Source: Candidatus Latescibacterota bacterium (lineage in GTDB: Bacteria > JAAXHH01 > JABIQT01). From it: 6,899 nucleotides of DNA. Positions 1 through 6,193 of this stretch are shown piece after piece. The stretch spans positions 1 through 6,899 of the forward strand of contig JABIQT010000746.1 in NCBI GenBank assembly GCA_018667995.1, in the 5' to 3' direction. The notes below the pieces were generated by a model. It was given only the letters and a program-made list of their open reading frames with translations, was not told the origin of the DNA and made no database searches. The position numbers were made by a program, and so were the translations under genes. The first letter of the stretch is position 1, and the number at the start of each line of letters is the position of its first letter.

Positions 1-401
1 CCTGCTGCCCGAATACCATCGAGATCTCTGACGCACCCGTCCACTACAGCACCGACAACTCCGAGTGCCTTTTGAAGATGGGCCATTCCATCTCCAAAAA
101 TAGCCGCGCGATTGGGACGGGAATCCACATCCTTGAAGACTGTGACAATCGGCCCCGTTAGATCCGCCAGATAATCGTAGAATGTATCCCACGAAAGGTC
201 CGGCGGGGTTGGATCGAGGGGAGTCGCCTCGACGGTTACTGCATATCCAATGATGGCCCCCATCTCCGGCAGCAAGTATCGGATTTCAGGTCCCGTATAG
301 TCTTCATTGGCATAACCCTCGACTTCAGCCATGGCATTGAAAACCGTGGCGGAGTCAAGTTCGCGTAGGTGGTCCAGTATGCTTTGGTCGATCTGATTCA
401 T
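1..401 (-). CDS. RraA-family protein (HMG aldolase / oxaloacetate decarboxylase-like), C-terminus missing
   Basis: The first 133 residues are visible; the rest lies beyond the left edge. I translated the frame by hand from ATG at 401, which has an AGGAG Shine-Dalgarno site (407-411) five bases upstream. The diagnostic part is residues 103-126: GDGMAHLQ followed by an Ala/Gly-Val segment and DGCVRD. This is the RraA/4-hydroxy-4-methyl-2-oxoglutarate aldolase signature. In characterised aldolases the Arg of VRD (R125 here) contacts the pyruvate moiety and the following Asp (D126) binds the divalent metal. The family includes class II pyruvate aldolases, oxaloacetate decarboxylases and the RNase E inhibitor RraA. 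The family is clear, but the substrate is not. Full-length members usually have about 160-240 residues, so a substantial C-terminal part is absent. The gene is divergent from the DUF2911 pair. The catabolic genes further right on the same strand suggest, by inference, an enzymatic role on oxo-acids rather than RNase E control. Confidence 0.85.
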   Translation of the reverse strand, partial: MNQIDQSILDHLRELDSATVFNAMAEVEGYANEDYTGPEIRYLLPEMGAIIGYAVTVEATPLDPTPPDLSWDTFYDYLADLTGPIVTVFKDVDSRPNRAAIFGDGMAHLQKALGVVGAVVDGCVRDLDGIRAA

Positions 402-432
402 GCCTGCTCCTGTCTGTTGGGGATTAAATGCC

Positions 433-461
433 TTGACGGTAGTGGCGTCTCCTTGTTTATT
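433..461 (+). promoter_or_regulatory. Candidate sigma70-type promoter for the first DUF2911 gene
   Basis: In the divergent intergenic region (402-526), TTGACG at 433-438 matches the -35 consensus at five of six positions. After a 17-nt spacer, TTTATT at 456-461 matches the -10 consensus at four of six. Initiation would lie near 468-470, leaving a leader of about 60 nt before the ATG at 527. This is pattern matching only, and AT-rich stretches give such matches by chance. I saw no comparably good promoter for the divergent RraA-family gene. Confidence 0.28.
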
Positions 462-526
462 TTCGGCCGCTTGATTGTGTCAGATATGAGGCTGTTTCGA
501 GGAACAATTGCACTGCGGAGACTTCT

Positions 527-1039
527 ATGAAGGCGGCGATTAAAATTGGATTGAGCACGGTATTTCTGGTATTGTTTTCCTGCGGAATGTTCACTTCAGA
601 GACGACCTCTGAGATCAAACTTGAGGAGTTCACCCTATCGGTCACCTCCGAACTAGCATCCATGGGCGAGAGCGACCGCGTTGAAGTCGTATTCCCTGGC
701 CGAACACTAAAATTGGGGAACGAGCGTCCGGCCACCTTTCGAACGGACACGAACCTGCTATCGGGTCCCGGCTACTTGTACGAAGGTGAATACACGATTT
801 GGCTTCAGCGTGGATTAAAGGACAATTGGTTTCTCATCTATAGCCGCAACCTTGAGAGCAACGAATATCTTGAGGAATATGATTCATCCATTCTACCGCT
901 CAACTATCGCAAGGTCGCCGATGTCGAAGAAGATCTTTCAATCTATCTGACCACACAGGATGACAATGGCTTAATGCTGATTTCCTGGGGTGTACACCGA
1001 TTCAATACGGGTTTTACGTTGCCTCCATCCAAGAAATAA
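527..1039 (+). CDS. DUF2911-like putative lipoprotein, divergent short paralog
   Basis: This is a 170-residue exported protein of unknown function. The N-terminus has a charged start (MKAAIK), a hydrophobic stretch (residues 8-18) and a lipobox-like LFSC, so Cys19 would be lipidated. Gly20 follows it rather than Asp, so the usual +2 rule would allow outer-membrane sorting. The ATG has GGAG (517-520) six bases upstream. Residues 71-163 align by eye with the next gene: EGEYTIWLQ against MGKYSTWLK, NWFLIYSRN against QWALVFNSE, and NGLMLISWGVHRFNTGF against NGHMLITWGTHRLETSF. It is therefore a diverged paralog of the DUF2911 protein downstream. It lacks the family's N-terminal Tyr-x-Arg-Pro and Gly-Arg segment and the Trp-Arg before the Asn-Thr motif, keeping mainly the C-terminal half. 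It could equally be called a hypothetical lipoprotein. No catalytic motif is visible. Confidence 0.72.
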   Translation: MKAAIKIGLSTVFLVLFSCGMFTSETTSEIKLEEFTLSVTSELASMGESDRVEVVFPGRTLKLGNERPATFRTDTNLLSGPGYLYEGEYTIWLQRGLKDNWFLIYSRNLESNEYLEEYDSSILPLNYRKVADVEEDLSIYLTTQDDNGLMLISWGVHRFNTGFTLPPSKK

Positions 1040-1045
1040 GAAGGT

Positions 1046-1071
1046 GGCGTGAGAATATGCGTTTTAGCGCC
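1046..1071 (+). other. Imperfect hairpin downstream of the lipoprotein gene
   Basis: GGCG (1046-1049) pairs with CGCC (1068-1071), and the stem continues inward with weaker pairs (one mismatch, two G-T wobbles) to about 1055/1062. It begins seven bases after the stop codon at 1037-1039. No U-run follows, so it is not a typical intrinsic terminator. It may protect the 3' end of the transcript, or may be chance. A second weak inverted repeat (CCCC near 1088-1091, GGGG near 1108-1111) has an A-run on its left and so would only look like a terminator on the minus strand, where no gene needs one. Confidence 0.25.
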
Positions 1072-1221
1072 TGTTGGCAAGAAAAAACCCCGAGCTTTTT
1101 ATATTTTGGGGAACCGCGAACAGAGCGTGTGCGTTCAGTGTCTGAGAATCCCGTGATCATATACCTGAGGCCTGATATCGAGAGGGCTCCGGGGTAGTAA
1201 GACTCAAATCTTGATCAGCTG

Positions 1222-1247
1222 AGCATATCTGCTGCATGCTGTTTTTT
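1222..1247 (+). promoter_or_regulatory. Small hairpin plus U-tract in the leader of the second DUF2911 gene
   Basis: AGCAT (1222-1226) and ATGCT (1236-1240) can form a 5-bp stem with a 9-nt loop. One base later comes a run of six T (1242-1247). The shape resembles a weak intrinsic terminator or attenuator about 50 nt upstream of the ATG at 1298. It could end read-through from the lipoprotein gene. The stem is short, so this is a low-confidence call. Confidence 0.22.
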
Positions 1248-1263
1248 GTCCATAAATCTGCTT

Positions 1264-1277
1264 CGGCCATATGGCCG
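1264..1277. repeat. 14-bp perfect palindrome just upstream of the ribosome binding site
   Basis: CGGCCATATGGCCG reads identically on both strands. It lies 10 nt upstream of the AGGAGG at 1287-1292. Two activities are possible: an operator bound by a dimeric regulator, or an mRNA hairpin next to the ribosome binding site. As a hairpin it would need to open its AT centre, leaving a stem of about five GC-rich pairs. The rest of the 1040-1297 spacer holds no gene that I can support. Confidence 0.45.
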
Positions 1278-1286
1278 GAACATTTC

Positions 1287-1292
1287 AGGAGG
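1287..1292 (+). promoter_or_regulatory. Consensus Shine-Dalgarno site AGGAGG for the second DUF2911 gene
   Basis: A perfect AGGAGG lies five bases before the ATG at 1298. It is the strongest ribosome binding site in the window and fixes this start against the longer overlapping frame that opens at 1236. It implies efficient translation of the exported protein. Confidence 0.8.
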
Positions 1293-1297
1293 CTTAA

Positions 1298-1876
1298 ATG
1301 CGTCGTTCTTCCCGGTTTTTCCGCTCTGCTGCACTTGCTCTCACGATTCTCATCGCGGGTGCAGGCGCTGCGGAAGCTCAATCAAGTCGTCCGGCTGGCA
1401 TGGGCAAGACTTCTAACAATAGTGAGAATGCAGACCGCGGTATGGTCAAGGTTGCATTTGGTGATAAGAGTGTATCCATCGACTATGGTCGGCCACAACT
1501 CAAGGGGCGCGACATGCTTGCCATGGCGCCCGATGGTTTCATATGGAGGTTCGGCTCTAACACTTCCACGACCATCGAATCTTCGGCTGATGTCATGTTT
1601 GGTACCAAGAAACTGGCGATGGGCAAATACAGCACCTGGTTGAAGCATATCACGGGCGATCAATGGGCCTTGGTTTTCAATTCGGAAACTGGTATGTGGG
1701 GAGATCCTGGTGCAAAGCGGGAGAACGATATTTTGGAAATACCGCTGTCATACACCAAAGGTGGCAAAGAGGTAGAGCGTTTCACGGTGGATATCATGGA
1801 TCATGGCAACAAAAATGGTCACATGCTTATAACTTGGGGCACTCATAGGCTCGAAACGAGCTTTAAGACCAACTAA
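1298..1876 (+). CDS. DUF2911 domain-containing exported protein
   Basis: This is a 192-residue protein of unknown biochemical role, predicted to be secreted by the Sec pathway. The signal peptide has an Arg-rich start (MRRSSRFFR), a hydrophobic core (residues 11-24) and a likely signal peptidase I site after AEA (residue 27), leaving Gln28 as the mature N-terminus. The DUF2911 features follow in order: IDYGRPQLKGRDM (residues 61-73), FIWRFGSNTSTTI (81-93), the MGKYSTWL turn (108-115), QWALVFNSE (122-130), and the C-terminal GHMLITWGTHRLETSF block (174-189). The first two blocks match the Tyr-x-Arg-Pro/Gly-Arg and Trp-Arg-x-Gly-x-Asn-x-Thr signatures of the family. The length, about 165 residues after cleavage, fits a single domain. 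It lies 258 nt downstream of a shortened paralog and ends at a strong terminator, so it may be transcribed alone or with that gene. Family assignment is firm; function is unknown. Confidence 0.88.
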   Translation: MRRSSRFFRSAALALTILIAGAGAAEAQSSRPAGMGKTSNNSENADRGMVKVAFGDKSVSIDYGRPQLKGRDMLAMAPDGFIWRFGSNTSTTIESSADVMFGTKKLAMGKYSTWLKHITGDQWALVFNSETGMWGDPGAKRENDILEIPLSYTKGGKEVERFTVDIMDHGNKNGHMLITWGTHRLETSFKTN

Positions 1877-1901
1877 TATAGATATGCATTAGCCAGAATA
1901 G

Positions 1902-1945
1902 AAAAAGCCGGACAGAGTACATCAGCTCTGTCCGGCTTTCTTTTT
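1902..1945. terminator. Strong bidirectional Rho-independent terminator
   Basis: A perfect 14-bp inverted repeat (1904-1917 and 1926-1939, core GCCGGACAGAG / CTCTGTCCGGC) surrounds an 8-nt loop. On the plus strand a T-rich tract with five T at 1941-1945 follows; on the minus strand the A-run at 1902-1906 supplies the U-tract. It sits between the stop codons of convergent genes (1876 plus, 1962 minus), so it can end both the DUF2911 transcript and the minus-strand catabolic operon. Confidence 0.93.
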
Positions 1946-1961
1946 GCTTGTTTGATGCTGA

Positions 1962-3020
1962 CTACAACCACTTAGTGGCATCAATACCTACCATATCTGC
2001 AGCCTCTACGATGTCAGACCAGGTCTTGTCGTCAATCTCGATACCGTGGGCCCGCCGATGCTTCGCCATATTGAATTCAGGCTCTCCCGGCGCGAGGATC
2101 TCCGAAAATCCGGGGGCCAGTCGGCTAGATTTCACGTGAGTCATCATTGTTTCCACGTGATCGTAGTATTGATCCATCGGTGTGAAGTGCTCAATGTTGA
2201 AGACGGTAAATAGAACACCGTTGCTCTCCATAGTATTTTCACCGGCGGCACACCCTTGGCCACTGAGAGCACCACCCAATATCTCTACCATGATGCCCAG
2301 ACCATAGCCCTTATGAGCCACAATTCCACCTAAGGGTAGAATGGCGCCCCGCGGATCTGATTTCAGTTTCGTGGGATCCGTGGTCGGGTTCCCATCGGAA
2401 TCTATCATCCAACCTTCCGGAACCTGGACACCCTTGTTGGCAGCAACCCGCACTTTACCCTCAGCTACCACGGATGTAGTCATGTCCACCATAATCGGGG
2501 CCGCATCACGTCGAGGAGCCGCAAATGCAATGGGATCCGTACTCAGCTTCCCATCAATTCCTCCGAACGGCGCAATCTGATTGCCAAACTTACCTGCATT
2601 TACCGTGGCAAAGGCAATCATGCCCTCTCTGGCTGCCCTCAATGGGTACGCGCCCGCCCGTCCAACGTGACTGGTATTCCTCAAGGTAACGGTCGCCGTC
2701 CCATTCTCCCGAGCTTTCTTTATGGCGAGATCGATTGCGAACGTTCCTCCTACCTGCCCTAGTCCTCCGCCATTGTCGACAACTGCAGTACAGGGGCTGT
2801 TCTCCGTGACCTCTGTCGTCGCTGAAGCATTGAATCTCCCCTCCTTTACTATGGCCTTCACATATTCGGGATATCGAATGGCACCGTGTGAATCATGGCC
2901 GAAGAGGTTGGACTCCACCAGATGGTCGATGACCATTTGAGTCTGCTCATCCGGCACACCTGCGGCCTTGAACAGTTCCACTCCGATAGCGTGTAACGTC
3001 TGTTCCGTGAAAACTGGCAT
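1962..3020 (-). CDS. Ldh_2-family NAD(P)-dependent oxidoreductase (malate/L-lactate dehydrogenase type)
   Basis: This 352-residue cytoplasmic dehydrogenase belongs to the family of ComC (sulfolactate), YiaK (2,3-diketogulonate), AllD (ureidoglycolate) and MdhII (malate). These enzymes interconvert 2-hydroxyacids and 2-oxoacids with NAD(P)H and have a fold unrelated to classical LDH. Family motifs in order: GHDSHGAIRYPEY (41-53), with His45 matching the catalytic His of YiaK; GGGLGQVGG (84-92); TLRNTSHVGRAGAY (112-125); APFGGIDGKLSTDPIAFA (150-167); DMTTSVVAEGK (179-189); VPEGWMID (200-207); LPLGG and HKGYGLG (228-242). I chose the ATG at 3020 because AAGGAAG (3024-3030) lies just upstream; the alternative GTG at 3062 and ATG at 3041 lack such a site. 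The gene follows the 2-hydroxyacid dehydrogenase by 53 nt and is the last of the operon, before the terminator. The substrate cannot be predicted. Family confidence is high. Confidence 0.93.
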   Translation of the reverse strand: MPVFTEQTLHAIGVELFKAAGVPDEQTQMVIDHLVESNLFGHDSHGAIRYPEYVKAIVKEGRFNASATTEVTENSPCTAVVDNGGGLGQVGGTFAIDLAIKKARENGTATVTLRNTSHVGRAGAYPLRAAREGMIAFATVNAGKFGNQIAPFGGIDGKLSTDPIAFAAPRRDAAPIMVDMTTSVVAEGKVRVAANKGVQVPEGWMIDSDGNPTTDPTKLKSDPRGAILPLGGIVAHKGYGLGIMVEILGGALSGQGCAAGENTMESNGVLFTVFNIEHFTPMDQYYDHVETMMTHVKSSRLAPGFSEILAPGEPEFNMAKHRRAHGIEIDDKTWSDIVEAADMVGIDATKWL

Positions 3021-3023
3021 GTT

Positions 3024-3030
3024 CTTCCTT
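3024..3030 (-). promoter_or_regulatory. Shine-Dalgarno site that decides the Ldh_2 start
   Basis: AAGGAAG on the minus strand precedes the ATG at 3020 with normal spacing. It favours the 352-residue protein over a version with 14 more N-terminal residues (GTG at 3062). Those extra residues (mainly Arg, Lys and His) have no counterpart in the family, whose members begin close to the MPVF-type start. Confidence 0.7.
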
Positions 3031-3073
3031 TCTAATTGCATTCGCGTCCGTCGATGGTTCACATCGACTCGGT

Positions 3074-4144
3074 CTATCGGTTACTGTTTTGTGCATGTTG
3101 CTCTTTGTAGTTCTGGAGCTTTGCTTTTAAACCGGGTCGTTCTAGTACTGCAGAATTTACTACGTGCTCCGGTATCTCCCCTTTCGCGACCGCACAAGTG
3201 GCCGCGACACAATCGTGACCTATATCACGAAATAGCTCGTAGGTCCATGCAGACGAATGGGGACCGAGGATTACGTTATCCATGGACAGTAAGGGATCGT
3301 CTTTAACAGGTGGCTCATCGGTGAATACGTCCAAAGCCGCGCCCTGAATCCAGCCATGCTGCAAAGCAGTCGTGAGCGCTGATTGGTCGATTATCGGCCC
3401 GCGAGCCGTGTTTACAACGAAAGCGGTCTCTTTCATCAATCTGAGTTCGGGCGCGCCGATAAGCCCTTGGGTATGGGTAGTCAGGGGACAATGAATGGAA
3501 ACAAAGTCACTATCCTTCAACAAGGTTTCGAACGATACCAGCTCAACCCCGAGAGACTGGGCCTGGTCCGCATTTACGGCAGGATCACACGCTATAATTC
3601 GAGATGGACTGAAAGCAGGCAAGAGCGTTACGACTTCTCTGGCTATGTGCCCCAAACCCACTAATCCTACCACACGATCGCGAATCTCACAGCCCATGTG
3701 ATGAAATCGGTCATCCCATCTGTTTTCTCGAACAATGCGGTCCTTGATAACCACTCTGTGACAAAGCCCCAGGATTAATGCCAGGGTCGCACTGGCCACA
3801 GGACGACGTGTCGCTGATGGCGTTATCGTAACCATTACATCGGCTTCCGTGGCGGCATCGAGGTCTACCATTTCATAACCGACACCCGTGCGGGCTATAA
3901 GCGATAGTCTACTGTTGGTGTGGAAGGAGGATGGCACGTAGGGCTGCCCCATTGAGATAACCGCGTCAACGCCTTCGAGTTGATCCGCGTTGACAGGACG
4001 GTTGTCCTCCTCCAGAAAATGATAGGGTAAGCCTGCGGCGTCCAGTCCCTCCAATCCGAAATCCTCGAAAACCATTTGGCCGCTGCTATTTCGCAGATCG
4101 GCCACAAGCCCTACTTGAAACTCGTTGCGCATCGTTTCTTTCAT
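3074..4144 (-). CDS. D-isomer-specific 2-hydroxyacid dehydrogenase (NAD-dependent)
   Basis: This is a 356-residue cytoplasmic enzyme that should oxidise a 2-hydroxyacid or reduce a 2-oxoacid with NAD(H). The family includes phosphoglycerate, glyoxylate, hydroxypyruvate and (S)-sulfolactate dehydrogenases. Residues 1-110 form the first part of the substrate domain, with the RTGVGYEMVDL segment at 85-95. The Rossmann domain carries GLVGLGHIA (160-168), whose third motif position is Ala168 instead of the usual Gly. Asp187 lies at the end of strand 2 (IIACDP) and suggests NAD preference. The catalytic triad is complete: Arg248 in NTARGP, Glu277 in DVFTDEP and His296 in GPHSSAWT. The ATG at 4144 has GAGG (4150-4153) five bases upstream. 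There is no C-terminal ACT domain as in long SerA proteins; a polar tail (about 338-356) ends the chain. It lies 42 nt after the transporter gene and 53 nt before the Ldh_2 gene. The substrate is unknown. Confidence 0.93.
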   Translation of the reverse strand: MKETMRNEFQVGLVADLRNSSGQMVFEDFGLEGLDAAGLPYHFLEEDNRPVNADQLEGVDAVISMGQPYVPSSFHTNSRLSLIARTGVGYEMVDLDAATEADVMVTITPSATRRPVASATLALILGLCHRVVIKDRIVRENRWDDRFHHMGCEIRDRVVGLVGLGHIAREVVTLLPAFSPSRIIACDPAVNADQAQSLGVELVSFETLLKDSDFVSIHCPLTTHTQGLIGAPELRLMKETAFVVNTARGPIIDQSALTTALQHGWIQGAALDVFTDEPPVKDDPLLSMDNVILGPHSSAWTYELFRDIGHDCVAATCAVAKGEIPEHVVNSAVLERPGLKAKLQNYKEQHAQNSNR

Positions 4145-4186
4145 AGCGACCTCGTAATAACGACAGGTTGCGTCTTGATTATTCTT

Positions 4187-6181
4187 TCAAAACAGGATCT
4201 GGGAAGTGGACTTAGCGATCAATACAAGTGAAACTGCGGCCATTCCGATAAGACCCAGCCCACAGCCGTAACCCGCCAGGAGAACGGGGGCATATGCCCG
4301 CCATCGATTCACTCCGAAGCGTGGACCAAAATAGTAGCGGCCCATGACAGCTCCCAGAAAAGTTAAAATGGTATAGTGAGGCCATGCTCCGGTACCAAGC
4401 CCAGCGACGAGGCCATAAAACAGGAGCGGGGGAGCGTTCAGCACAGTTAGGATCGCATATAGGCCTGCCGTTGTCAGCACACCTGCGCCGATGTACTCCC
4501 ACTTTATGATCTGAGAGATCATGTCAGATCCACCCGGCAGCGTGGACTTTATCCAGAGCGTTTCCATCGTGGCCTGAAGGGGCCACATTTTCTCGACATA
4601 GGGATAGGCCGCTGAAGGTATTGGAGCCAGCTTCCAAATCAGCGAATAAAACACGGCGCTGAACAGGATTAGCAGCAGCAGGCTGAGTGCAGACAGTTTC
4701 ACGAGACTTCCAAATTTGGTCTTTGTCAACTCAAGCTGCCGAAAGGTGGCAACCATTCCGCTATGGTCAAATATCGGCACGGGTGCGAACCAGATGGCGG
4801 CTCCTTTATAGCCGGAGAGATAGAAAGATCCCTCCCGGGCATATGGAAAAGCGGAGCCGTAGGGCGATCCTGTAATCCCTATCATTCTTGCCCCGATATA
4901 GGAGAAGAATGGTGTCCATACAAAACCAAACAGCGCTGAAATCCAAAGGGGAAAATCCGGCACAAGATAGTACACCAGAGCAATGTAGCAAAATGTAGAC
5001 GCTGCCCAGAGAGCGATGGGAACCGACAGTCGAATATCTCCACGTCCGTCAGGTGGCTTCCTTGGACCGCTCTCGCCCTGCCCTGGGGGTTTGCGGAAAC
5101 TCCTAATTGCCGCAATGATCCCAATTGCTCCAATTACTAGGGATGTACCGATTGAGGAGAAACTTAGCCAGAAATCGATCATATTGTTAATGCTTGTAGG
5201 GATCGTAGTCATACCGGGCGTCCAGCTCGTAAGGATACCCATGTCGTATAGAAGGGGATTCGCAAAAAATGTGACTACCATCGAAGATATGAAGGTCCCT
5301 GCTACGATCCAGAACGGCAGTACGAATCCTACGAGCAGCGTGGCTAGATCAGTTCCGATCCCAATTGGACTTGCAGGTAGCACGGATCGCACTCTGGGCG
5401 TAAAATCAGCGAATGGAATTGGAACAATCTCCACGGCTTTGGTAAGCACAATCCCGGACACCGTGGGTACGACAATATAGATGATACCCCATCCGAGACC
5501 GATCATTGCCCCGATTGTAAACACCTTCCATCGCCACGTTTCGGTACCTGCAGAAGTCTCGGCAAGCGCCGTCGCACCGGACGCTTGCACCGGTGCCATT
5601 GGAAACGGCAATCTCTCTACATCGGCGGTGAGGCGAAAAAGGACATAGCCGACCGTCAGGGAGCTCACCATACCAAGGGCAGCCACTATTACTGAAATGC
5701 CTATCGGTTCGATCCACTCAACGGCCCAGAAGGAACGTTCAATCAGGGAATCTGTCCCTCTGGCGGGAATAACCCAGCTTGGAATGAATTCTGCCAGACC
5801 GTCAGCCTGTGGTGACTGTATGAGATATTGCAGCCAGATCATACGTGCGAACGGACCGCCGCTGGCCGCGGAACCTGCCGCCAATCCACTCGCGGCTAAA
5901 CCACTCGCCAGCCAGTAGAGAATGATGGTCTCTTGTGGCTTGAGCTTGACGAAGAGCTTCTTGGAGATCTCTATAAACATGATGATAGTGACCCACTCCG
6001 CAGCTCCAGCGAAGCTCTTCCCCGTTACTAATTCCAGGTAGATCGAACCCGGCAGCATGATAAGACCCACGAAAAACGCCGCCCAGACGGTTTTAAGATT
6101 AAAACCGTCCTCGTACGCCATATCGGCAGGTACTATCCTGAGTTCATCACCACGATCAATTTGATCGGCGGGAGTCGCCAT
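4187..6181 (-). CDS. Polytopic membrane transporter, OPT (oligopeptide transporter)-like
   Basis: This 664-residue inner-membrane protein has about 12-14 hydrophobic segments, at roughly 32-50, 62-78, 85-107, 157-182, 218-245, 279-308, 337-359, 386-407, 411-433, 494-516, 562-580, 583-603 and 630-656. There is no signal peptide; the N-terminus is polar and acidic. DVERLPFPMAPVQASGATA (187-205) and the C-terminal GRYYFGPRFGVNRWRAYAP (614-632) followed by a Gly-rich helix (LLAGYGCGLGLIG) resemble the OPT family and related bacterial proteins often labelled peptide transporters. I recognise this by pattern, so the OPT link is moderate. A soluble Pro/Gly/Arg/Lys-rich loop (360-384) splits the protein into halves, and residues 91-109 form an Ala/Gly/Ser-rich run. 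The start at 6181 has AGAGGA overlapping the stop codon of the hydrolase gene upstream. It most likely imports the substrate that the neighbouring enzymes degrade. Substrate and coupling ion are unknown. Confidence 0.75.
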   Translation of the reverse strand: MATPADQIDRGDELRIVPADMAYEDGFNLKTVWAAFFVGLIMLPGSIYLELVTGKSFAGAAEWVTIIMFIEISKKLFVKLKPQETIILYWLASGLAASGLAAGSAASGGPFARMIWLQYLIQSPQADGLAEFIPSWVIPARGTDSLIERSFWAVEWIEPIGISVIVAALGMVSSLTVGYVLFRLTADVERLPFPMAPVQASGATALAETSAGTETWRWKVFTIGAMIGLGWGIIYIVVPTVSGIVLTKAVEIVPIPFADFTPRVRSVLPASPIGIGTDLATLLVGFVLPFWIVAGTFISSMVVTFFANPLLYDMGILTSWTPGMTTIPTSINNMIDFWLSFSSIGTSLVIGAIGIIAAIRSFRKPPGQGESGPRKPPDGRGDIRLSVPIALWAASTFCYIALVYYLVPDFPLWISALFGFVWTPFFSYIGARMIGITGSPYGSAFPYAREGSFYLSGYKGAAIWFAPVPIFDHSGMVATFRQLELTKTKFGSLVKLSALSLLLLILFSAVFYSLIWKLAPIPSAAYPYVEKMWPLQATMETLWIKSTLPGGSDMISQIIKWEYIGAGVLTTAGLYAILTVLNAPPLLFYGLVAGLGTGAWPHYTILTFLGAVMGRYYFGPRFGVNRWRAYAPVLLAGYGCGLGLIGMAAVSLVLIAKSTSQILF

Positions 6182-6187
6182 TTTCTA

Positions 6188-6193
6188 TCCTCT
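6188..6193 (-). promoter_or_regulatory. Shine-Dalgarno site overlapping the upstream stop codon (translational coupling)
   Basis: AGAGGA on the minus strand lies six bases before the transporter ATG (6181) and shares two bases with the TAG stop of the amidohydrolase gene (6194-6192). The 10-nt intergenic gap means the two genes are almost certainly cotranscribed and probably translationally coupled. Confidence 0.7.

Noticed and set aside
457-750. Minus-strand open frame antiparallel to the start of the lipoprotein gene
   Set aside because: It has low-complexity Ser/Thr-rich composition, no family resemblance, and overlaps both the divergent regulatory region and a better-supported plus-strand gene with a Shine-Dalgarno site.
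1081-1111. Inverted repeat CCCC/GGGG with an A-run as a terminator
   Set aside because: The stem is short with a long AT-rich loop, and the U-tract would lie on the minus strand, where no gene ends.
1236-1643. Plus-strand frame of 135 codons overlapping the second DUF2911 gene
   Set aside because: It is a shadow in another frame of the DUF2911 coding sequence, which has a perfect AGGAGG, a signal peptide and family motifs.
3021-3062. Upstream GTG start for the Ldh_2 gene
   Set aside because: The extra 14 residues are not family-like, and the good Shine-Dalgarno site lies immediately before the ATG at 3020.
5016-5480. Plus-strand frame of 154 codons inside the transporter gene
   Set aside because: It is antisense to a long membrane protein, and its repetitive Pro/Ile/Thr composition is typical of the reverse complement of hydrophobic codons. 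No independent support was seen.
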